Assembly: GCF_014205225.1 (NCBI RefSeq)
Contig: NZ_JACHNB010000001.1
Location: 4,321,501 to 4,385,500 of the forward strand
DNA from: Actinoplanes octamycinicus
Lineage (GTDB): Bacteria; Actinomycetota; Actinomycetes; Mycobacteriales; Micromonosporaceae
Length of the DNA: 64,000 bases
Reading direction: 5' to 3'
Part shown: piece by piece, positions 46,201-59,037 of the stretch
How the letters are laid out: every line of letters begins with the position of its first letter
How positions within the stretch are numbered: the stretch's first letter is position 1
Translations under genes and position numbers: made by a program
Notes under the pieces: generated by a model
Database searches by the model: none
What the model was told of the DNA's origin: nothing
Seen by the model: the letters and a program-made list of their open reading frames with translations, nothing else

Positions 46201-49200
46201 GCCGATGCTGGCCGAGTTCGCTCAGGTGCTGGCAGGTTTGACGTTCCGTCCGGCGCGGGTGCCGGTGATCTCGAATGTGACCGGCCGGGTGCAGGAGCAG
46301 GGCACGGTCGAGTATTGGGTGCGGCATGTGCGCGAGGCGGTCCGGTTCGCCGACGGTCTGGCCACGGCATCCGAGTTGGGCGTGACCGCGTGGCTGGAAC
46401 TCGGCCCCGACGGGGTGTTGTCCGCGATGGCCGGCGACACTCTTGCTGTTCCGGTGTTGCGGGAGGGCCGGGACGAGGCGCAGACGTTCACCGCCGCCCT
46501 GGCCCGACTGCACGAGGCCGGGATGGAGCTGGACTGGGCCGGGGTGTTCGCCGGTCGGGGCGCGAAGCTGGTCGATCTGCCCGGCTACGCCTTCCAGCAC
46601 CAGCGCTACTGGCTCGACGCGCCCACCACCGCCGGCGACCCGACCGGCCTCGGCCTGGGCCGCAGCGACCACCCGCTGCTCGGCGCCGCGATCGCCCTCC
46701 CGGACAGCGACACCGTCCTGCTCACCGGCCGCCTCTCCGCGCAGACCCAGCCCTGGCTGGCCGACCACCGGATCAACGACACGATCGTGGTTCCCGGCAC
46801 CGCGCTGATCGAGCTCGCCGTCCACGCCGGCGACCAGGCCGGCTGCGGCACCCTGTCGGAGCTGGCCATCGAGGCGCCGTTGGCGCTGCCCGAGCACGGC
46901 GCGATCACGCTGCGGGTCACCGTCGACGGGACCGGCCACACGGTGGCGATCCACTCCCGGCCGGCTGACAGCGACGCCCCGTGGACCCGGCACGCCCACG
47001 GCACGGTGTCTCCCCGGCACGCCGCCGCCCCGGAGGACCTGACCGAGTGGCCCCCGGCCGGTGGCACGGCGCTGGACGTCGACGACCTGTACGACGCGCT
47101 GACCGTGGCCGGCCTCAACTATGGCCCGGTGTTCCAGGGCGTGCGCGCGGCCTGGCGTACGCAAGATGCTGTTTTCGCCGAGGTGGCCCTTCCGGACGGG
47201 ACCGCGGTGAGCGGTTTCGGTCTGCACCCCGCCCTGTTCGACGCGGCCCTGCACGCGGTCGCCCTCGGTGGTGTCGTCGACACCTCCGGCGAGGACGGGC
47301 CATGGCTGCCGTTCGTGTGGAGCGGCGTCAGCCTGTACGCCACCGACGCCGCGGTGCTCCGAGTCCGGCTCACCCCGGCCGGCGCCGGCGCGGTGTCGGT
47401 GCTGGCCGCTGACGCCGCCGGATCCGCGGTGCTCTCCGTCGAGTCGCTGGCGCTGCGACCGCTCGCGTCGACTGCGCTCACCACCGTGCACGACGCGATG
47501 TTCGGCCTGGACTGGGCTGAGGTTGGCGGCGGGGTCTGGACCGGTGACTGGCGGTTGCTCGCCGATCTCGGTGAGGGTCCGGTGCCGGGTGCGGTGGTTG
47601 TGCCGGTTCTGGCTGATCCGGCGGGTACCGCTTATGAGGCTTCTGTGGCCGCGTTGTCGTTGCTGCAGCGGTGGGTGTCTGATGATCGGTTCGCCGAGTC
47701 GTTGCTGGTTTTCGTCGGTACCGGTGCTGGTCCGGTCGAGGCCGCGGTACGGGGTTTGGTGCGGTCGGCGCAGAGTGAGAATCCGGACCGGTTCGTCCTG
47801 CTCGACCTGGGCGGCGCTGAGATCACCACGGAGTTGCTGGCCGAGGCGCTGGGCGCTGGTGAGCCGGAGCTGCGGTTGCGGGACGGGGTTTGGCAGGCGC
47901 CGCGTCTGGTCCGGGTCGCGACATCGGTGATGCCGGTGCCGGCCGGCGGCACGGTGTTGATCACTGGTGGGACGGGTGCGCTGGGTGCGCTGCTGGCTCG
48001 GCATCTGGTGGCCGAGCATGGGGTGCGAAGTCTGGTGCTGACCAGTCGTCGTGGTCTGCAGGCGCCGGGTGCGCGGGAGCTGGTCGCGGAGTTGGACGCC
48101 ACGGTTGAGGTGGTGGCCTGTGATGTGGCGGATCGAGACGCGGTCGCCGAACTTCTGGCCGGGATCCCGGATCTGCGCGGGGTCGTGCACACGGCCGGGG
48201 TGTTGGATGACGGGTTGATTTCGTCGTTGACGCCGGAGCGGCTCGATCGGGTGTTCGCGCCGAAGGTCGACGCGGCTCACCATCTGCACGAGCTGACCGC
48301 CGATCTCGACCTGGACATGTTCGTGGTGTTCTCGTCGGCGGCCGGTGTGCTCGGCAGTGCCGGTCAGGGCAACTACGCGGCGGCGAACAGCTTCCTCGAC
48401 GAGCTGATCCGGGAACGCAACACCGCTGGTCTGGTCGGAACGTCGCTGGCCTGGGGCCTGTGGGAGCAGGCCGACGGGATGGGCGGGGCCGTCCACCGGG
48501 GCGGCGGCGTCCTCGGGCTCGCCGAGGACGACGGGCTGCGCCTGTTCGACGCCGGATGGGCGGCCGGTGGCCTGCTCGTGCCGATCCGCCTCGACCTTGC
48601 CACGCTGCGACGGACCCCGGGCGAGATCCCGCACCTGTTCCGCTCGCTGGTCCGGGTCACTGGGCGGCGCGCCGCCCGGCGCGACGCCGGTGGCTGGGCG
48701 GAGCGGCTCCTCGCCATGCCGCCGGCTGACCGTGCCGAGTCCGTGCTGACCGTGGTCCGCACCGCGGTCGCCGAGGTTCTCGACTACGCCGGCCCGGAGG
48801 CGGTCGGCCCGCACGCGGCGTTCAAGGAGTTGGGCTTCGACTCGCTGACCGCGGTCGAGCTGCGCAACCGGCTGGCCTCGGTCACCGGGCTGCGGCTGCC
48901 GGCGACGCTGGTCTTCGACTACCCGACCTCGGCGGCGGCCGCGGATTTCCTGCTCGGCCTGGTCGTCGGCGCCGGCGCGGCGGCCGCTCCGGTGGCGGCG
49001 ACCGCGGTGGCCGGCGATCCGATCGTGGTGGTCGGGATGGCGTGCCGCTACCCGGGTGGGGTGAGTTCGCCGGAGCAGCTGTGGGATCTTGTCGCCGCGG
49101 GTGGTGACGGGATCGGGGCGTTCCCGGAGGATCGTGGCTGGGATGTCACGGATCTGCTGGACACCTCGGTTTACGAGTTGGCCGGTGGTTTCCTGTACGA

Positions 49201-52200
49201 CGCGGCGAAGTTCGACCCGGGCTTCTTCGGGATCTCGCCGCGTGAGGCGCTGGCGATGGATCCGCAGCAGCGGCTGCTGCTGGAGGCCTCCTGGGAGGCG
49301 TTCGAATCGGCCGGCATCGACCCGGTGTCGGTGCGCGGTAGCCAGACCGGTGTCTTCGCCGGCGTGATGTACCACAACTACGCGGCCGGCGTCGTTGGCG
49401 TCCCCGAGGGCGTCGAAGCCTTCCTCGGCACCGGCAGCTCCACCAGCGTGGTCTCCGGCCGCCTCTCCTATACGTTCGGTTTCGAGGGTCCGGCGGTCAC
49501 TGTCGATACGGCCTGCTCGTCGTCGCTGGTGACCATGCATCTGGCGGCGCAGGCACTGGCGCGTGGTGAGTGTGATCTGGCGCTGGCCGGCGGGGTGACG
49601 GTGATGCCGACGCCGGACACGTTCGCCAGCTTCGCGCAGCAGCAGGGTCTGGCGCACAACGGCCGGTGCAAGCCGTTCGCCGGTGCGGCGGACGGGACCG
49701 GCTGGTCCGAGGGTGTCGGCATGCTGGTGCTGGAACGCCAGTCGGATGCGCAGCGCAACGGGCATCGGATTCTGGCGGTGGTGCGGGGTTCGGCGGTCAA
49801 CCAGGACGGTGCGTCGAACGGCCTGACCGCTCCGAATGGTCCGTCGCAGCAGCGGGTGATCCGGCAGGCGCTCGCGAACGCCCGTCTGAACCCGGCCGAC
49901 GTGGACGTGGTCGAGGCGCATGGCACCGGCACCCGGCTCGGCGATCCGATCGAGGCGCAGGCGCTCCTCGCTACCTATGGGCAGGATCGGTCCGAGCCGC
50001 TGTGGCTCGGCTCGATCAAATCCAACATCGGGCACAGCCAGGCCGCGGCGGGTGTCGCGGGGATCATCAAGATGATCCAGGCGATGCGGCACGAGTCCCT
50101 GCCGCGCACCCTGCACGTGGACGAACCAACCCCGCAGGTCGACTGGACCGCGGGCGCGGTCGCGCTGCTCACCGAGCAGCAGCCGTGGCCGGTGTCGGAG
50201 CGTCCGCGCCGGGCGGGTGTCTCCTCGTTCGGGATCAGCGGCACGAATGCGCACGTGATCTTGGAGGAGCCGCCTGCTGCGGACCTTCCGGAGGCGGTGG
50301 TTACGGCTCCGGTGCCGTTCATCGTGTCTGCGAAGTCGGAGGCGGCTCTGCGTGATCAGGCCGCCCGGCTGACGGAATATGTCGCCGCGCATCCGGAGAT
50401 CTCGGATGTCGATGTGGCGTGGACTCTGGCGGCGCGGGCTCGGTTCGAGCATCGGGCGGTGCTGCGGGATGGCCGGATCGATCCGCAGGTCGCGGGCGAT
50501 GTGCGGCTGGGGGTGATGTTCACCGGTCAGGGTAGTCAGCGTCTGGGTATGGGCCGGGGTTTGTATGAGACGTTCCCGGTGTTCGCCGCCGCGTTTGACG
50601 AGGTGTGTGCCCTGCTGCCGGGTGACCTCAAAGCGGTGGTGTTCGGTGCTGACGCGGAGCTGTTGAACCAGACCGGACAGGCGCAGCCGGCGTTGTTCGC
50701 CGTTGAGGTGGCGTTGTATCGGCTGGTCGAGTCGTGGGGTGTGCGGCCGCAGGTGCTGCTCGGTCATTCGGTCGGCGAAATTGTTGCCGCGCATGTTGCC
50801 GGTGTCCTGTCCCTGGCGGATGCGTGCACGCTGATCAGTGCTCGGGGCCGGTTGATGCAAGCCCTGCCCGTGGGTGGGGCGATGGCCGCGGTCAATCTGG
50901 ACGAGGCGACCGTGGCGGCGGCGCTGGATGATCGGGTGCAGATCGCGGCGGTCAACGGTCCCGCCTCGGTGGTGATCTCCGGTGTCGTGGACGCGGTCGA
51001 TGCGCTGGTCGAGGGCTGGCGTGCCGACGGGGTGCGGGTGCGGCGGCTGACCGTCAGTCACGCGTTCCATTCGCATTTGATGGAGCCGATGCTGGCCGAG
51101 TTCGCTCAGGTCCTGCAGGGTTTGACGTTCCATGCCCCGCAGTTGCCGGTGATCTCGAATGTGACCGGCCGGGTCGAGGAGCAGGGCACGGTCGAGTACT
51201 GGGTGCGGCATGTGCGCGAGGCGGTCCGGTTCGCCGATGGTCTGGCCACGGCATCCGAGCTGGGCGTGACCGCGTGGCTGGAACTCGGCCCCGACGGGGT
51301 GTTGTCCGCGATGGCCGGCGATGTGCTTGCTGTTCCGGTGTTGCGGGAGGGTCGGGACGAGGCGGAAACGTTCACCGCCGCCCTGGCGCGACTGCACGAG
51401 GCCGGGATGGAGCTGGACTGGGCGGGCGTGTTCGCCGGTCGGGGTGCGAAGCTGGTCGATCTGCCCGGTTACGCCTTCCAGCACGAACAGTTCTGGCTGC
51501 GCGGCACCGGCGGCACCGGCGACGCGACCGGCCTCGGTCAGTCCACGACCGGGCATCCGCTGCTCACCGCGGCCATCACGATTCCGGACAGCGACACCCT
51601 GGTGCTGACCGGCCGCCTGTCGCTGCAAAGCCACCCGTGGCTGGCCGACCACCGCGTCGGTGACCAGGTGATCCTGCCCGGCGCCGCACTCGCCGAACTG
51701 GCCGTTCACGCCGGCGACCAGGTCGGCTGCGACACCGTCGACGAGCTGACCGTGCACGCACCGCTGGTGCTCCCCGCGCGGGGTGCCCTCGCGCTGCGGG
51801 TCACCGTCGACGACAACCGCGCCGTCGCGATCCACACCCGCCCGGACACCGCGGCTGCCGACGACCCGTGGACCCGGCACGCCAGCGGCACGGTCGTACC
51901 GACCGAGCCGGTCAGCACGGCCGGACTCGCGGTGTGGCCGCCGGCCGACGCCGAACCGCTGGAGATCGGCCATCTCTACGATGACCTCGCCGACACCGGC
52001 CTGCACTACGGGCCGATCTTCCAGGGTCTGCACGCCGCTTGGCGCGCGGGCGACGAGGTCTACGCCGAGGTCACCCTTCCGGACACCACCCCGGTGGCCG
52101 GTTTCGGCCTGCACCCCGCCCTGTTCGACGCGGCCCTGCACGCCGCAGCGTTCGGCGGGTTCACCGGCCCGGCTGAAGCCGGCCGGACCCGGCTCCCGTT

Positions 52201-55200
52201 CGCCTGGAACGGGGTGAGCCTGCACGCCGTCGGCGCCACCGCGCTGCGCGTCCGGCTCGCACCGGCCGGCCCGGACGCGGTCTCGCTGACCTTCGCGGAC
52301 AGCACCGGGACCCCCGTGGCGCAGGTCCGGAAGCTGCACTTCCGGGCGATGGACACGAGCGCCCCAGGGGACGCCCTGTTCGCCGTCGACTGGGTGGACG
52401 TCGCTGTGACCGGTTCAGACGCAGGCTTCGAGGTCGTCGACAGCGTCGACCTGCCCGAGGCGCTGACGCGGCTGCAGGCGGCGGGCGACGAGCGGCTGGT
52501 GTTCGTCGCTCACGGCATGGATCCGGCAGCGGCGGCGGTGTTCGGTCTGGTCCGGTCGGCGCAGAGTGAGCGCCCGGACCGGTTCCTGCTGCTCGACGCA
52601 GGCTCGGAACCGGTGACGAAGGAGCTGGTGGCGAGCGTCCTGGGCGCTGGTGAGCCGGAGTTGCGGTTGCGTGATGGGGTTTGGCAGGCGCCGCGTCTGG
52701 TTCGTGCCGGGGGTGAGCCGGCGCCGGTGCCGAACGGCGGCACGGTGCTGATCACCGGCGGGACCGGTGCGCTGGGCGCGCTGCTGGCCCGGCATCTGGT
52801 GGCCGAGCATGGGGTGCGGAGTCTGGTGCTGACCAGTCGTCGTGGTCTGCAGGCGCCGGGTGCGCGGGAGCTGGTCGCGGAGTTGGACGCGGCGGTTGAG
52901 GTGGTGGCCTGTGATGTGGCGGATCGGGATGCGGTCGCCGAGCTTCTGGCCGGGATCTCTGATCTGCGTGGGGTCGTGCACACGGCCGGGGTGTTGGACG
53001 ATGGGTTGATTTCGTCGTTGACGCCGGAGCGGTTGGATCGGGTGTTCGCGCCGAAGGCGGACGCGGCCAGGCATTTGGGCGAGCTGACCGCCGATCTCGA
53101 CCTGGACATGTTCGTGGTGTTCTCGTCGGCGGCCGGTGTGGTGGGCAATGTCGGTCAGGGCAACTACGCGGCGGCGAACAGCTTCCTCGATGAGCTGATC
53201 CGGGAACGCAACGCGAACGGTCTGGTCGGAACCTCACTGGCCTGGGGGCTGTGGGAGCAGCCCGACGGGATGGGCGCCGGCATCGCGGAGGTCGCCGGGT
53301 TGTCCGAGGCCGAGGGTCTGGCGCTGTTCGACGCGACCTGGGCACGCGGTGGGGTCCTCGTACCGATGCGGTTGGACCTTCCGGCGCTGCGCCGGAGTGG
53401 TGACGTGCCTCAGCTGTTCCGGTCCCTGGTCCGGACCCGGCCCCGGCGGGTCGTCGCGCAGGGCGGATGGGCCGAACGGCTGCTCGCCGCCGCGCCCGAC
53501 GAACGCGCCCCGCTCATCCTGGACCTGATCCGCACCGCGGTCGCCGAGGTTCTCGACTACGCCGGCCCGGACGCGGTCGGCCCGCACGCGGCGTTCAAGG
53601 AGTTGGGCTTCGACTCGCTGACCGCGGTCGAGCTGCGCAACCGGCTGGCCTCGGTCACCGGGCTGCGGCTGCCGGCCACGCTGGTCTTCGACTACCCGAC
53701 CTCAGCGGTCGCGGCCGAGTTCATCCTCGGCCTGGCTGTCGGCGCCGAGACGGTCACCACAGCGGTCACCTCCACCGCGGTGGCCGGCGACCCGATCGTG
53801 GTGGTCGGGATGGCCTGCCGCTACCCGGGTGGAGTGAGCTCGCCGGACCAGCTGTGGGACCTTGTCGCCGCGGGTGGTGACGGGATCGGGGCGTTCCCCG
53901 AGGATCGTGGGTGGGACCTCGACGGCCTGTTCGACGCCGACAGCGACAAGGCCGGCTCGTCGTACGCGCTGGCCGGCGGCTTCCTCTACGACGCCGCCGA
54001 CTTCGACCCGGGCTTCTTCGGCATCTCGCCGCGTGAGGCGCTGGCCATGGACCCGCAGCAGCGGCTGCTGCTGGAGGCGTCCTGGGAGGCGTTCGAGTCG
54101 GCCGGCATCGACCCGGCCACGACGCGCGGTAGCCAGACCGGTGTCTTCGCCGGCGTGATGTACCACAACTACGCGTCCCGGCTGCCCGCGATCCCGGACG
54201 AGGTCGAGGGCTTCCTCGGCACCGGCACCTCGGGCAGCGTCGCCTCCGGCCGGATCTCCTACACGTTCGGGTTCGAGGGGCCCGCAGTCACCGTCGACAC
54301 AGCCTGCTCGTCGTCGCTGGTCACGCTGCACCTCGCGGCGCAGGCGCTGGACCGGGGCGAGTGTGAACTGGCCCTGGCCGGCGGCGTCACGGTGATGCCG
54401 ACGCCGGACACGTTCGCCAGCTTCTCGCGTCAGCGCGGCCTCGCCCGCGACGGCCGGTGCAAGGCGTTCGCCGGTGCGGCGGATGGCACGGGCTGGTCCG
54501 AGGGTGTGGGCATGCTGGTGCTGGAGCGGTTGTCCGACGCGCAGCGCAACGGGCATCGGATTCTGGCGGTGGTGCGGGGTTCGGCGGTCAACCAGGACGG
54601 CGCGTCCAATGGCCTGACCGCCCCGAACGGTCCGTCGCAGCAGCGGGTGATCCGGCAGGCGCTCGCGAACGCCCGTCTGAACCCGGCCGACGTGGACGTG
54701 GTCGAGGCGCACGGCACCGGCACCCGATTGGGTGACCCGATCGAGGCGCAGGCGCTCCTCGCCACTTATGGGCAGGATCGGTCGCAGCCGCTGTGGCTCG
54801 GCTCGATCAAATCCAACATCGGGCACACCCAGGCCGCAGCGGGTGTCGCCGGGATCATCAAGATGATCCAGGCGATGCGGCACGAGTCCCTGCCGCGCAC
54901 CCTGCACGTGGACGAACCAACCCCGCAGGTCGACTGGACCGCGGGCGCGGTCGCGCTGCTCACCGAGCAGCAGCCGTGGCCCCGCGGTGAACGTCCGCGC
55001 CGGGCCGGTGTCTCCTCGTTCGGGATCAGCGGCACCAACGCGCACGTCATCCTCGAGGAGGCGCCGACCGCGCCGGCCGGCACGGTCGCCCCGGCCGGCG
55101 TCCCGGCACCGTGGCTGCTGTCGGCGAAATCCGAACCCGCGCTGCGGGACCAGGCCGCCCGCCTGGCCCGGTTCCTGGCCGAACGCCCGGACACCGCCGA

Positions 55201-58200
55201 CGAGAGCATCGCCCGGGCCCTGCTGACCCGGACCCGGTTCGAGCATCGCGCCGCGGTGCTCGGCGACGATCGGGCGACCCGGCTGGCCGGTCTGGCCGCG
55301 CTGGCCGCGGGGGAGCCCGCGGCGACCGTGGCCACCGGTGTGGCCGGACCGGTCCGGACCGCGATCATGTTCACCGGGCAGGGCAGCCAGCGGCTCGGCA
55401 TGGGCCGCCAGTTGTACGACGCCTTCCCGGTCTTCGCCGCCGCCTTCGACGAGGCCTGCGATCTGCTGCCCGGCGACGTCCGGACGGTGGTCTTCGGCGA
55501 CGACGCCGCCCGCCTGGACGCGACCGAGTTCGCCCAGGCCGGCATCTTCGCGCTGGAAGTCGCGCTGTACCGCCTGGCCGAGTCGTGGGGTGTCGCGCCG
55601 GATTGCCTGATCGGCCACTCGGTCGGCGAGATCGCCGCCGCGCACGTGGCCGGGGTGCTGTCGCTGGCGGACGCGTGCACCCTGGTCGGCGCCCGGGGCC
55701 GGCTGATGCAGGCGCTGCCGGCCGGTGGCGCGATGGCGGCGGTCGCCCTGGACGAGGAGACCGTACGGGCGGCCCTCGACGATCGGGTGTCGATCGCGGC
55801 GGTCAACGGGCCGGCCTCGGTGGTGATCTCCGGCGCCGAACCGGTGGTGCTGAGCCTGATCGAGGCGTGGCGGGCCGAGGGCGTACGGGTCCGCCGGCTC
55901 ACCGTCAGCCACGCGTTCCATTCGCCGCTGATGGAACCGATGCTGGCCGAGTTCGAACGGGTCCTGAACGGGCTGACGTTCGCCCGGCCGCAGCTGCCGG
56001 TGATCTCCAACGTGACCGGGCGCCTCGCCCTGCCCAGCGAACTGGCTTCGCCTGGCTACTGGGTCCGGCACGTCCGGGAGGCGGTCCGGTTCGCCGACGG
56101 CGTCGCCACGATGCTCGGCCGCGGCGTGACCGCGCTCCTCGAACTCGGCCCGGACGGCGTGCTGACCGGGATGGCCGAGCAGAACTTCGCCGACGCCACC
56201 GACGTCCGGGCCGTCGCGGCCCTGCGCAACGGGCGTGACGAACCCACAACCCTGCTCGCGGCCCTGGCCGCCCTGCACACCATCGGCGTCGAGGTGAACC
56301 TGCCGGCCGGTCCGGCCCAGGCGGCCGACCTGCCGACCTACGCCTTCCAGCACGATCGGTACTGGCTGGAGGCGCCGGCCGGCGCCGCCGCGGACGCCGC
56401 CGGCCTCGGCCTCGGCGTGACCGGGCATCCGCTGTTGGGCGCCACCATCACGGTGCCGGACAGCGACACCGTGATGCTGACCGGCCGGCTTTCTGTATCG
56501 GCCCATCCCTGGCTGGCCGAGCACCGGCTCGGCGACACCGTGCTGGTCCCCGGGGCGGCACTCGTCGAGCTGGCGATTCACGCCGGCGACCAGATCGGCT
56601 GCGGCAGGGTCGAGGAACTGACCATCGAGGCGCCGCTGGTGCTGCCGGCCCAGGGCGCGGTGACACTGCGGGTGACCGTCGACGAGTCCCATCACAAGGT
56701 CGCGGTCTACTCCCAGGCGGATGCCGCCGAGACCTGGACCCGGCACGCATCGGGCCTCGTCACTCAGCAGGTCCCCGCCGAGCCGGCGGACCCGGTGGCG
56801 TGGCCGCCGGCCGGTGCCGACCAGGTCGACGTCGACGGCCTGTACGACACCCTGGCCGATGCCGGCCTGCTCTACGGCCCCACCTTCCAGGGCGTGCGCG
56901 CGGCTTGGCGTACCGACGACGAGGTGTGCGCCGAGGTGGCGCTGCCCGATGGCGTCGCCGTCGACGGGTTCGGCCTGCACCCGGCGCTGTTCGACGCGAC
57001 CCTGCACGCGGTCGCGTTCAGCGGCTTCGTGACCGGCGACGGCACCGCCCCGGCGCTGCCGTTCGCCTGGACCGGGGTCAGCCTGTTCGCCACCGGCGCC
57101 ACCACCCTGCGGGTGCGGATCACGCCGGCCGGCGACAACGCGATCGCGCTGGCCGTCACCGATGAGGCCGGATCACCGGTCCTAGACGTACAGCGGCTGG
57201 TGCTGCGTGCGGCCGCTACTGCCGCGGACGCCCCGGACGCGATGTTCCGCCGGGACTGGATCGCCGTTCCGGCCGTGACCGGGACCGCATCGGCCTCGTG
57301 GGCCGCTCTGGGGGAGGCGCTGCCCGGGGTGCCGGCCAAGGTGTACGAGAACCTGGCTGACGTCCCCGAGGCGGATGCCCTGCTGGTCGCGCTACCGGCC
57401 GCGCCGGGTGCGACCGTCCCGGCGACCCACGCGCTGGCCGCGTCCGCGCTCGCCCTGCTGCGGCAGCGGCTCACCGCCGATCTGGACCTCGACTCCCGTC
57501 TGGTCTTCGTCGCCGCCGACGCCGGCCCGGCCGAGGCCGCGGTGTTCGGCCTGGTCCGTTCGGCACAAGCGGAGAATCCGGACCGGTTCGTCCTGCTCGA
57601 CCTCGGCGGCGCCGAGATCACCACGGAGTTGCTGGCCGAGGCGCTGGCCACTGGTGAGCCGGAGTTGCGGTTGCGTGATGGTGGCTGGCAGGCGCCGCGT
57701 CTGGTCCGGGCCGGGGGTGAGCCGGTGCCGGTGCCCGCTGCCGGCACGGTGTTGATCACCGGTGGGACGGGTGCGCTGGGTGCGTTGGTGGCCCGGCATC
57801 TGGTAGCCGAGCATGGGGTGCGAAGTCTGGTGCTGACCAGTCGTCGTGGTCTGGCGGCGCCGGGTGCGCGGGAGCTGGTCGCGGAGTTGGACGCGGCGGT
57901 TGAGGTGGTGGCCTGTGATGTGGCGGATCGGGACGCGGTCGCCGAACTTCTGGCCGGGATCCCTGATCTGCGCGGGGTCGTGCACACGGCCGGGGTGCTG
58001 GACGATGGGTTGATCTCGTCGTTGACGCCGGAGCGGCTCGATCGGGTGTTCGCGCCGAAGGTCGACGCGGCTCACCATCTGCACGAGCTGACCGCCGATC
58101 TCGACCTGGACATGTTCGTGGTGTTCTCGTCGGCGGCCGGTGTGGTCGGCAACCCGGGCCAGGGCGCCTACGCGGCGGCGAACAGCTTCCTGGACGAGCT

Positions 58201-59002
58201 GGTCCAGCGGCGCAACGCGGCCGGGCTGGCCGGTACGTCGCTGGCCTGGGGCCTGTGGGAGCAGGCCGACGGGATGGGTGGCGACCTGCACCGGGCCGGC
58301 GTCGCCGGACTCAGCGACACCGACGGCCTGCGCCTGTTCGACGCCGGATGGGCGGCCGGTGGCCTGCTCGTGCCGATCCGCCTCGACCTCGCCGCGCTGC
58401 GCGGCCAGGCCGGGACACCGCATCTGTTCCGGGCCCTGGTCCGAGGCGGCACCCGCCGCCGAGCCCAGCGGGACACCGGACCGAACAGCCTGGCCACACG
58501 GCTCACGGCGATGAGCTCCGGCGAACGGCGGGACGCCCTGCTGGACGCGGTACGTCGGCACACCGGCTCGGTGCTCGGATTCGCCGGCGCCGAACAGGTC
58601 CTGCCGCAGCGCGGCTTCCTGGAGATCGGCATCGACTCGCTGACCGCGGTCGAGCTGCGCAACCAGCTGGGCGCGTACCTCGGCCGCAAACTCCCGGCCA
58701 CGCTCATCTTCGACTACCCGACACCGGCGCTGCTCGCCGACCACCTGGCCGGGCAGTTCGGCCAGGAGAACGCCGCGACCTCGCTGACCGCGTACGCGGA
58801 GATCGACCGGCTCGAAGCGCTGCTGAACGCGTTGAGCGGTGAGATCGACGACCGCTCCGGCATCACCGCCCGGCTGCGCGACGTCATGGCCAAGTGGAGC
58901 GCGACGCGGGACGGCGGCGAACAGAGCGCCGACGACGACCTGCGAACCGCGACCGCTGACGAGCTGTTCGACATGCTCGACAGCGAACTCGGCCAGTCCT
59001 GA
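34202..59002 (+). CDS. Modular type I PKS, modules M8 to M12
   Basis: Five-module polyketide synthase of 8,266 residues and the largest gene here. Docking helix 1-32 ([18 protein letters not shown]). M8: KS 34, AT about 560-910 (methylmalonyl), no DH, A-type KR (NADPH motif 1209), ACP Ser 1525. M9-M12 are each KS-AT(malonyl)-DH-KR(B)-ACP. Their KS starts are near 1585, 3305, 4939 and 6530; DH starts near 2473, 4157, 5785 and 7409; ACP Ser near 3245, 4881, 6472 and 8146. C-terminal docking region about 8190-8266 (EIDRLEALL, then [13 protein letters not shown]). It should add one methyl-branched hydroxyl unit and then four consecutive alkenes. The start was taken at 34202 rather than the upstream GTG because the RBS and the docking helix fit it. 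It follows the 219-bp gap, so it may have its own promoter. Confidence 0.96.
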   Translation: MQNEQKLREYLKRVTADLQQTKQRLDEADERRHEPIAIVGIGCRYPGGAGSPEDLWRIVADERDVVSAFPTDRGWDFDALYHPDPDQPGTFYTRESGFLYDAADFDPAFFGISPREAVAMDPQQRLLLEVAWESLEQAGIDPQTLRGTRTGVFAGVMYQDYAARLDTIPADIEGYLGVGNAYSVTSGRISYTLGLEGPAVSVDTACSSSLVTLHLAAQALRDGDCTLALAGGTTVMSTPDTFVDLARQRGLAPDGRCKAFADAADGAGFAEGVGMLVLERLSDAQRNGHRVLAVVRGSAINQDGASSGLTAPNGPSQQRVIRQALANARLTEADVDVVEAHGTGTTLGDPIEAQALLATYGQDRPDGRPLWLGSIKSNIGHTQAAAGVAGVIKMVMAMRYGMMPRTLHVDQPSAKVDWTAGEVALLTEAQPWPASERPRRAGVSSFGISGTNAHVILEEAPPAAAEAVPPVVPRRNLDGPAVPWVLSAKTPDALRGQAERLAAWVTERPDLDPAGIGRALLSSRSLFDHRAVVVGDSRDELLGHLTDFSRGLPSSGVVSGVGGGVPGVVFVFPGQGSQWVGMAVELLESSSVFAGAVAECEAALSEFVDWSLVEVLRGVVGAPSLERVDVVQPVLWAVMVSLSRVWGSLGVVPSVVVGHSQGEIAAAVVAGVLSLRDGARVVALRSRLLVGLSGGGGMVSVVAPVAVVEGVLGRWGGGLSVAVVNGPSSVVVSGEVGLLGEFVAWCEQEGVRARWVPVDYASHSAQVEVLESELVGLLGSVVGVSGSVAMVSSVSGGLVDGVELGGSYWYRNLRERVDFEGALNVALGVAGAGCVVVEVSAHPVLVMAVQDVVEGVGGGVSVVGSLRRGEGGVGRLLLSAGEVFAAGVGVDWSRVLGAGGAGAVVDLPTYAFQHQRFWLEEADDRPGPGTHEIAPEEFRFWDAVERQDASALAAALDAGEQQWVDSALPVLATWRRQYQDRSTIDRWRYRVTWKPLPSRPPALTGTWLLVTPDGVTDDWIDGAETTIAAHGGQPVRLPVDTAGADRAGLADQIRELVGDTPPTGVLSLLALDDDAHPDHAAVPRGLAGNLTLVQALGDAGLGAPLWMTARGAVATGRTDPAAVPAQAQMWSLGRVAGLEHPDRWGGLIDLPAATDQRTLNQLAAALAGAGDDDEIAVRPSGLFGRRFQRASLADSAGGDWTPRGTILITGGLGALGGHVARWAAGNGATHLVLCSRRGPDSPGADELTAELTALGARVTVVAVDTADRASLAAVLSAVAAETDQGISDPLTAVVHAAGVGDTAALADTDLDQTAAIITAKAAGAAHLDELLGDTPLDAFVLFSSNAAVWGGADQGAYAAANAALDAIAEQRRARGRTATSIAWGLWAGGGMGGTGDEIAVLRLGLKPMDPRLAVLAMVQAVEHEETTVSICDMDWERFAPAYTAARPRPFISDLSEVRQQNRVQQQAPSAEEGTELARRLAALSTGERRDVVLEIVRAQAAAVLGHSGTDAIQPGSAFRELGFDSLTAVEVRNRLNAATGLRLPSTLVFDHPTAYAVADFVLAQALGGHDAPAPVVTSTAAADDEPIAIVAMSCRFPGDVRTPEQLWELAVEGRDAIAAFPADRGWTEGEDESYARDGGFVYDAGDFDAAFFGISPREAIVTDPQQRILLEIAWEAFERAGIDPHSLRGTPAGVFVGATAQGYGSEAYEAPEGSEGYFITGSQTAVISGRVSYVLGLEGPAITIDTACSSSLVAMHLAAQSLRRGECTLALAGGVTVMASPGAFVEFSRQRGLAGDGRCKAFAGAADGTGWGEGAGLVLLERLSDAERNGHQVLAVLRSSAVNQDGASNGLSAPNGPSQQRVIRQALANAGLSPADVDAVEAHGTGTRLGDPIEAQALLATYGQDRSEPLWLGSIKSNIGHTQAAAGVAGVIKMVQAIRHGVLPRTLHVDEPTPQVDWAAGAVELLTEAQPWPSLARPRRAGISSFGVSGTNVHTIIEQAPAPAAAPAPDAPVIPDGAAVPWLLSARSEAALRDQATRLAEFVTATPDADPASVGLSLAVTRSHFPHRAVVLGADRTELLHGLTDLAEGRPGPGTVTGLAPAAARVAVMFTGQGSQRVGMGRRLHATFPVFAAAFDEVCELLDAELGTSVRDVVFGADPAAGDLDDTVFTQAGLFALEVALFRLAESWGVVPDCLIGHSVGEIVAAHVAGVLSLADACVLVAARGRLMQALPAGGAMAAVALDEATVTEAIAASDGRVSIAAVNGPASVVVSGDAELVETLVETWRAEGVRVRRLRVSHAFHSARMDPMLAEFGRILAHLDFGAPRIPVVSNLTGAPATADELGSPDYWVRHVRGTVRFADGITAVLARGVTALLELGPDGVLSGLARESAGDTPLAVAAVLRKGRDETTAFTAALAGLHAGGLDLDWRGVFAGRAAATIDLPTYAFQRQRYWLRAAPASGDAGGLGQSATGHPLLGAAVALPDSDTVVLTGRISAHTQPWLADHRVAGAVLLPGTALVDLAVHAGDQVGCGTLQELVIESPLVLPPRAAIVLRVTVDGPAGAPARPVAVYSRAADAVLDDPWTRHATGTLSAETPAPPAAFEQWPPAGAQPVDAAGLYDDLAAAGFGYGPMFQGLQAAWRRGDEVYAEVELPETASVAGYGLHPALLDAALHADALGAPATATDAPRLPFAWTGVTLYARDATALRVALTRTGDGLGITVTDGTGAPVATVDRLVFRTVDTGRLAPGAAVTDALYRLDWVQLPVTVTTQPSWAVLGPVIPGVEATVHPDLESLLAAGAPETVLAAFPPIPDAELPAATHTATARALTLVRQWLTDERCAGSRLVLITSGAAGDDVTDLAHAPVWGLIRSAQSENPGRFVLVDVAGGDAAGGLLAAAIETGEPELTVRDGVLRAPRLVRAAVSETVRPALDPAGTVLVTGGTGALGALVARHLVTAYGVRDLVLTSRRGPAAPGADGLVAELTALGATVEVAACDVADRPALAALLRRLPALTGVVHTAGVIDDGLVTSLTEDRLAAVLAPKADAALHLHELTRDRDLAMFALFSSAAGILGSAGQANYAAANTFLDALAQRRRADGLPAVSLAWGLWAQSEGMGGSLDDSGRSRLQRGGARGLDDAEGLALFDAAQLAPNAVALPMRLDLASLRRTATEVPHLFRGLVRTAGRKAARRGAGADGWAQQLAALSETDRHDEILRLVRTQVAAVLGHAGPDAVQPTWAFKELGFDSLTAVELRNQLAAVTGLRLPATLVFDHPSTLAVVEYLQAELLGEAATPIRTAVAAARTADDPIAIVGLACRYPGGVTGPDDLWQMLLSGRDGMTAFPSDRGWDPADRFVADPERPGGERTIEGGFLHDAPAFDAGFFGISPREALAMDPQQRLLLEASWEAFESAGIDPATMRGSQTGVFAGVMYHNYAARLTEVPDGVGAFLGTGNSSSVVSGRVSYTFGFEGPAVTVDTACSSSLVTLHLAGQALSRGECDLALAGGVTVMPTPDTFLDFAVQGGLAFDGRCKAFAGAADGTGWSEGVGMLVLERLSDAQRNGHRILAVVRGSAVNQDGASNGLTAPNGPSQQRVIRQALANARLNPADIDVVEAHGTGTRLGDPIEAQALLATYGQDRSEPLWLGSVKSNLGHTQAAAGVAGVIKMVQAMRYEVLPRTLHVDEPTPHVDWSEGAVSLLTEQRPWPRGERPRRAGVSSFGISGTNAHVILEEPPAVDVPVASVTAPVPFILSAKSEAALRDQAARLSAYVAEHPEISDVDIAWTLATRARFEHRAVFKDGRIDPQLAGDVRLGVMFTGQGSQRLGMGRGLYETFPVFAAAFDEVCALLPGDVKAVVFGDEAALLDQTGQAQPALFAVEVALYRLVESWGVRPQVLLGHSVGEIVAAHVAGVLSLADACTLISARGRLMQALPVGGAMAAVNLDEATVAAALDGRVQIAAVNGPASVVVSGVVDAVDALVEGWRADGVRVRRLAVSHAFHSHLMEPMLAEFAQVLAGLTFRPARVPVISNVTGRVQEQGTVEYWVRHVREAVRFADGLATASELGVTAWLELGPDGVLSAMAGDTLAVPVLREGRDEAQTFTAALARLHEAGMELDWAGVFAGRGAKLVDLPGYAFQHQRYWLDAPTTAGDPTGLGLGRSDHPLLGAAIALPDSDTVLLTGRLSAQTQPWLADHRINDTIVVPGTALIELAVHAGDQAGCGTLSELAIEAPLALPEHGAITLRVTVDGTGHTVAIHSRPADSDAPWTRHAHGTVSPRHAAAPEDLTEWPPAGGTALDVDDLYDALTVAGLNYGPVFQGVRAAWRTQDAVFAEVALPDGTAVSGFGLHPALFDAALHAVALGGVVDTSGEDGPWLPFVWSGVSLYATDAAVLRVRLTPAGAGAVSVLAADAAGSAVLSVESLALRPLASTALTTVHDAMFGLDWAEVGGGVWTGDWRLLADLGEGPVPGAVVVPVLADPAGTAYEASVAALSLLQRWVSDDRFAESLLVFVGTGAGPVEAAVRGLVRSAQSENPDRFVLLDLGGAEITTELLAEALGAGEPELRLRDGVWQAPRLVRVATSVMPVPAGGTVLITGGTGALGALLARHLVAEHGVRSLVLTSRRGLQAPGARELVAELDATVEVVACDVADRDAVAELLAGIPDLRGVVHTAGVLDDGLISSLTPERLDRVFAPKVDAAHHLHELTADLDLDMFVVFSSAAGVLGSAGQGNYAAANSFLDELIRERNTAGLVGTSLAWGLWEQADGMGGAVHRGGGVLGLAEDDGLRLFDAGWAAGGLLVPIRLDLATLRRTPGEIPHLFRSLVRVTGRRAARRDAGGWAERLLAMPPADRAESVLTVVRTAVAEVLDYAGPEAVGPHAAFKELGFDSLTAVELRNRLASVTGLRLPATLVFDYPTSAAAADFLLGLVVGAGAAAAPVAATAVAGDPIVVVGMACRYPGGVSSPEQLWDLVAAGGDGIGAFPEDRGWDVTDLLDTSVYELAGGFLYDAAKFDPGFFGISPREALAMDPQQRLLLEASWEAFESAGIDPVSVRGSQTGVFAGVMYHNYAAGVVGVPEGVEAFLGTGSSTSVVSGRLSYTFGFEGPAVTVDTACSSSLVTMHLAAQALARGECDLALAGGVTVMPTPDTFASFAQQQGLAHNGRCKPFAGAADGTGWSEGVGMLVLERQSDAQRNGHRILAVVRGSAVNQDGASNGLTAPNGPSQQRVIRQALANARLNPADVDVVEAHGTGTRLGDPIEAQALLATYGQDRSEPLWLGSIKSNIGHSQAAAGVAGIIKMIQAMRHESLPRTLHVDEPTPQVDWTAGAVALLTEQQPWPVSERPRRAGVSSFGISGTNAHVILEEPPAADLPEAVVTAPVPFIVSAKSEAALRDQAARLTEYVAAHPEISDVDVAWTLAARARFEHRAVLRDGRIDPQVAGDVRLGVMFTGQGSQRLGMGRGLYETFPVFAAAFDEVCALLPGDLKAVVFGADAELLNQTGQAQPALFAVEVALYRLVESWGVRPQVLLGHSVGEIVAAHVAGVLSLADACTLISARGRLMQALPVGGAMAAVNLDEATVAAALDDRVQIAAVNGPASVVISGVVDAVDALVEGWRADGVRVRRLTVSHAFHSHLMEPMLAEFAQVLQGLTFHAPQLPVISNVTGRVEEQGTVEYWVRHVREAVRFADGLATASELGVTAWLELGPDGVLSAMAGDVLAVPVLREGRDEAETFTAALARLHEAGMELDWAGVFAGRGAKLVDLPGYAFQHEQFWLRGTGGTGDATGLGQSTTGHPLLTAAITIPDSDTLVLTGRLSLQSHPWLADHRVGDQVILPGAALAELAVHAGDQVGCDTVDELTVHAPLVLPARGALALRVTVDDNRAVAIHTRPDTAAADDPWTRHASGTVVPTEPVSTAGLAVWPPADAEPLEIGHLYDDLADTGLHYGPIFQGLHAAWRAGDEVYAEVTLPDTTPVAGFGLHPALFDAALHAAAFGGFTGPAEAGRTRLPFAWNGVSLHAVGATALRVRLAPAGPDAVSLTFADSTGTPVAQVRKLHFRAMDTSAPGDALFAVDWVDVAVTGSDAGFEVVDSVDLPEALTRLQAAGDERLVFVAHGMDPAAAAVFGLVRSAQSERPDRFLLLDAGSEPVTKELVASVLGAGEPELRLRDGVWQAPRLVRAGGEPAPVPNGGTVLITGGTGALGALLARHLVAEHGVRSLVLTSRRGLQAPGARELVAELDAAVEVVACDVADRDAVAELLAGISDLRGVVHTAGVLDDGLISSLTPERLDRVFAPKADAARHLGELTADLDLDMFVVFSSAAGVVGNVGQGNYAAANSFLDELIRERNANGLVGTSLAWGLWEQPDGMGAGIAEVAGLSEAEGLALFDATWARGGVLVPMRLDLPALRRSGDVPQLFRSLVRTRPRRVVAQGGWAERLLAAAPDERAPLILDLIRTAVAEVLDYAGPDAVGPHAAFKELGFDSLTAVELRNRLASVTGLRLPATLVFDYPTSAVAAEFILGLAVGAETVTTAVTSTAVAGDPIVVVGMACRYPGGVSSPDQLWDLVAAGGDGIGAFPEDRGWDLDGLFDADSDKAGSSYALAGGFLYDAADFDPGFFGISPREALAMDPQQRLLLEASWEAFESAGIDPATTRGSQTGVFAGVMYHNYASRLPAIPDEVEGFLGTGTSGSVASGRISYTFGFEGPAVTVDTACSSSLVTLHLAAQALDRGECELALAGGVTVMPTPDTFASFSRQRGLARDGRCKAFAGAADGTGWSEGVGMLVLERLSDAQRNGHRILAVVRGSAVNQDGASNGLTAPNGPSQQRVIRQALANARLNPADVDVVEAHGTGTRLGDPIEAQALLATYGQDRSQPLWLGSIKSNIGHTQAAAGVAGIIKMIQAMRHESLPRTLHVDEPTPQVDWTAGAVALLTEQQPWPRGERPRRAGVSSFGISGTNAHVILEEAPTAPAGTVAPAGVPAPWLLSAKSEPALRDQAARLARFLAERPDTADESIARALLTRTRFEHRAAVLGDDRATRLAGLAALAAGEPAATVATGVAGPVRTAIMFTGQGSQRLGMGRQLYDAFPVFAAAFDEACDLLPGDVRTVVFGDDAARLDATEFAQAGIFALEVALYRLAESWGVAPDCLIGHSVGEIAAAHVAGVLSLADACTLVGARGRLMQALPAGGAMAAVALDEETVRAALDDRVSIAAVNGPASVVISGAEPVVLSLIEAWRAEGVRVRRLTVSHAFHSPLMEPMLAEFERVLNGLTFARPQLPVISNVTGRLALPSELASPGYWVRHVREAVRFADGVATMLGRGVTALLELGPDGVLTGMAEQNFADATDVRAVAALRNGRDEPTTLLAALAALHTIGVEVNLPAGPAQAADLPTYAFQHDRYWLEAPAGAAADAAGLGLGVTGHPLLGATITVPDSDTVMLTGRLSVSAHPWLAEHRLGDTVLVPGAALVELAIHAGDQIGCGRVEELTIEAPLVLPAQGAVTLRVTVDESHHKVAVYSQADAAETWTRHASGLVTQQVPAEPADPVAWPPAGADQVDVDGLYDTLADAGLLYGPTFQGVRAAWRTDDEVCAEVALPDGVAVDGFGLHPALFDATLHAVAFSGFVTGDGTAPALPFAWTGVSLFATGATTLRVRITPAGDNAIALAVTDEAGSPVLDVQRLVLRAAATAADAPDAMFRRDWIAVPAVTGTASASWAALGEALPGVPAKVYENLADVPEADALLVALPAAPGATVPATHALAASALALLRQRLTADLDLDSRLVFVAADAGPAEAAVFGLVRSAQAENPDRFVLLDLGGAEITTELLAEALATGEPELRLRDGGWQAPRLVRAGGEPVPVPAAGTVLITGGTGALGALVARHLVAEHGVRSLVLTSRRGLAAPGARELVAELDAAVEVVACDVADRDAVAELLAGIPDLRGVVHTAGVLDDGLISSLTPERLDRVFAPKVDAAHHLHELTADLDLDMFVVFSSAAGVVGNPGQGAYAAANSFLDELVQRRNAAGLAGTSLAWGLWEQADGMGGDLHRAGVAGLSDTDGLRLFDAGWAAGGLLVPIRLDLAALRGQAGTPHLFRALVRGGTRRRAQRDTGPNSLATRLTAMSSGERRDALLDAVRRHTGSVLGFAGAEQVLPQRGFLEIGIDSLTAVELRNQLGAYLGRKLPATLIFDYPTPALLADHLAGQFGQENAATSLTAYAEIDRLEALLNALSGEIDDRSGITARLRDVMAKWSATRDGGEQSADDDLRTATADELFDMLDSELGQS
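34301..38910 (+). other. PKS module M8: KS-AT(methylmalonyl)-KR(A)-ACP, no DH
   Basis: KS 34301-35582 (Cys 34817), AT 35880-36910 (Ser 36179 in GHSQGE, YASH 36479-36490). The AT is followed by the linker type usual in DH-less modules (FWDAVERQD near 37020), not by a DH or DH remnant. [10 protein letters not shown] starts at 37826, with Tyr at 38270. It lacks LDD (HAAGVGDTA instead) and has the VWGG Trp, so it is A-type, giving an L-type hydroxyl. ACP Ser is codon 38774. It is the only A-type KR and the only module without DH sequence in the window. Confidence 0.94.
35852..36960 (+). repeat. Direct repeat A, copy 2 (methylmalonyl AT of M8)
   Basis: Partner of 30140-31248. It sits between a KS and a KR that differ from those of M7, so the AT alone appears to have been exchanged or converted. 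Confidence 0.92.
38954..44070 (+). other. PKS module M9: KS-AT(malonyl)-DH-KR(B)-ACP
   Basis: KS 38954-40200 (Cys 39443) is the most divergent KS here: [11 protein letters not shown] replaces [13 protein letters not shown] 40510-41500 has Ser 40796 and HAFH 41096-41107 and is of the long subtype shared with M1. DH 41618-42420 has a full HxxxGxxxxP (His 41714), YGPMFQG and Asp 42206, so it is predicted active. [10 protein letters not shown] starts at 43016 with IDD. ACP Ser is codon 43934. Predicted outcome is the first E alkene of the polyene. Confidence 0.93.
44114..48965 (+). other. PKS module M10: KS-AT(malonyl)-DH-KR(B)-ACP
   Basis: KS 44114-45384 (Cys 44630), AT 45635-46540 (Ser 45884, HAFH 46175-46186). 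DH 46670-47460: His 46766 in HRIND (Gly to Asp at motif position 5), YGPVFQG intact, Asp 47240 in HPALFD, predicted active. KR motif starts at 47963 with LDD. ACP Ser is codon 48842. The second half of the DH and the KR start closely match M13, while the DH start matches M4. Predicted outcome is an E alkene. Confidence 0.92.
46577..46797 (+). repeat. Direct repeat E, copy 2 (AT-DH junction of M10)
   Basis: Partner of 15541-15761. Downstream of the edge, M10 resembles other active DH domains of gene 4 and of M13 instead of M4. Confidence 0.82.
49016..53740 (+). other. PKS module M11: KS-AT(malonyl)-DH-KR(B)-ACP
   Basis: KS 49016-50270 (Cys 49514), AT 50510-51430 (Ser 50768, HAFH 51059-51070). 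DH 51554-52360: His 51650 ([10 protein letters not shown]), YGPIFQG, Asp 52127, predicted active. The KR structural half is short, with about 100 residues between the DH end and the KR NADPH motif at 52754; LDD present. ACP Ser is codon 53615. Predicted outcome is an E alkene. The first part of its DH is shared with the deleted DH of M3. Confidence 0.92.
53789..58765 (+). other. PKS module M12: KS-AT(malonyl)-DH-KR(B)-ACP
   Basis: KS 53789-55070 (Cys 54305), AT 55360-56300 (Ser 55619, HAFH 55910-55921; HSPLM follows instead of HSHLM). DH 56426-57210: His 56522 ([10 protein letters not shown]), YGPTFQG, Asp 56993, predicted active. KR motif starts at 57758 with LDD. ACP Ser is codon 58637 in a GIDSL motif typical of an ACP followed by a docking region. 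Predicted outcome is an E alkene passed to gene 5. Confidence 0.92.
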
Positions 59003-59024
59003 TTCCTTCTGCCGCAGACCCACC

Positions 59025-59029
59025 AGGAG
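59025..59029 (+). promoter_or_regulatory. Ribosome binding site of gene 5
   Basis: AGGAG lies 8 nt before the ATG at 59038 in a 35-bp gap, the best Shine-Dalgarno match of the five genes. Tight spacing implies co-transcription with gene 4. Confidence 0.8.
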
Positions 59030-59037
59030 TGGCCGAC

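Noticed and set aside
51554..52360. M10-M13 DH domains inactive because the Gly of HxxxGxxxxP is Asp or Glu
   Set aside because: The catalytic His and Asp, the YGPxFQG element and full length are all kept. The Gly position is structural, and the change is shared by several consecutive modules, so activity remains the better call.
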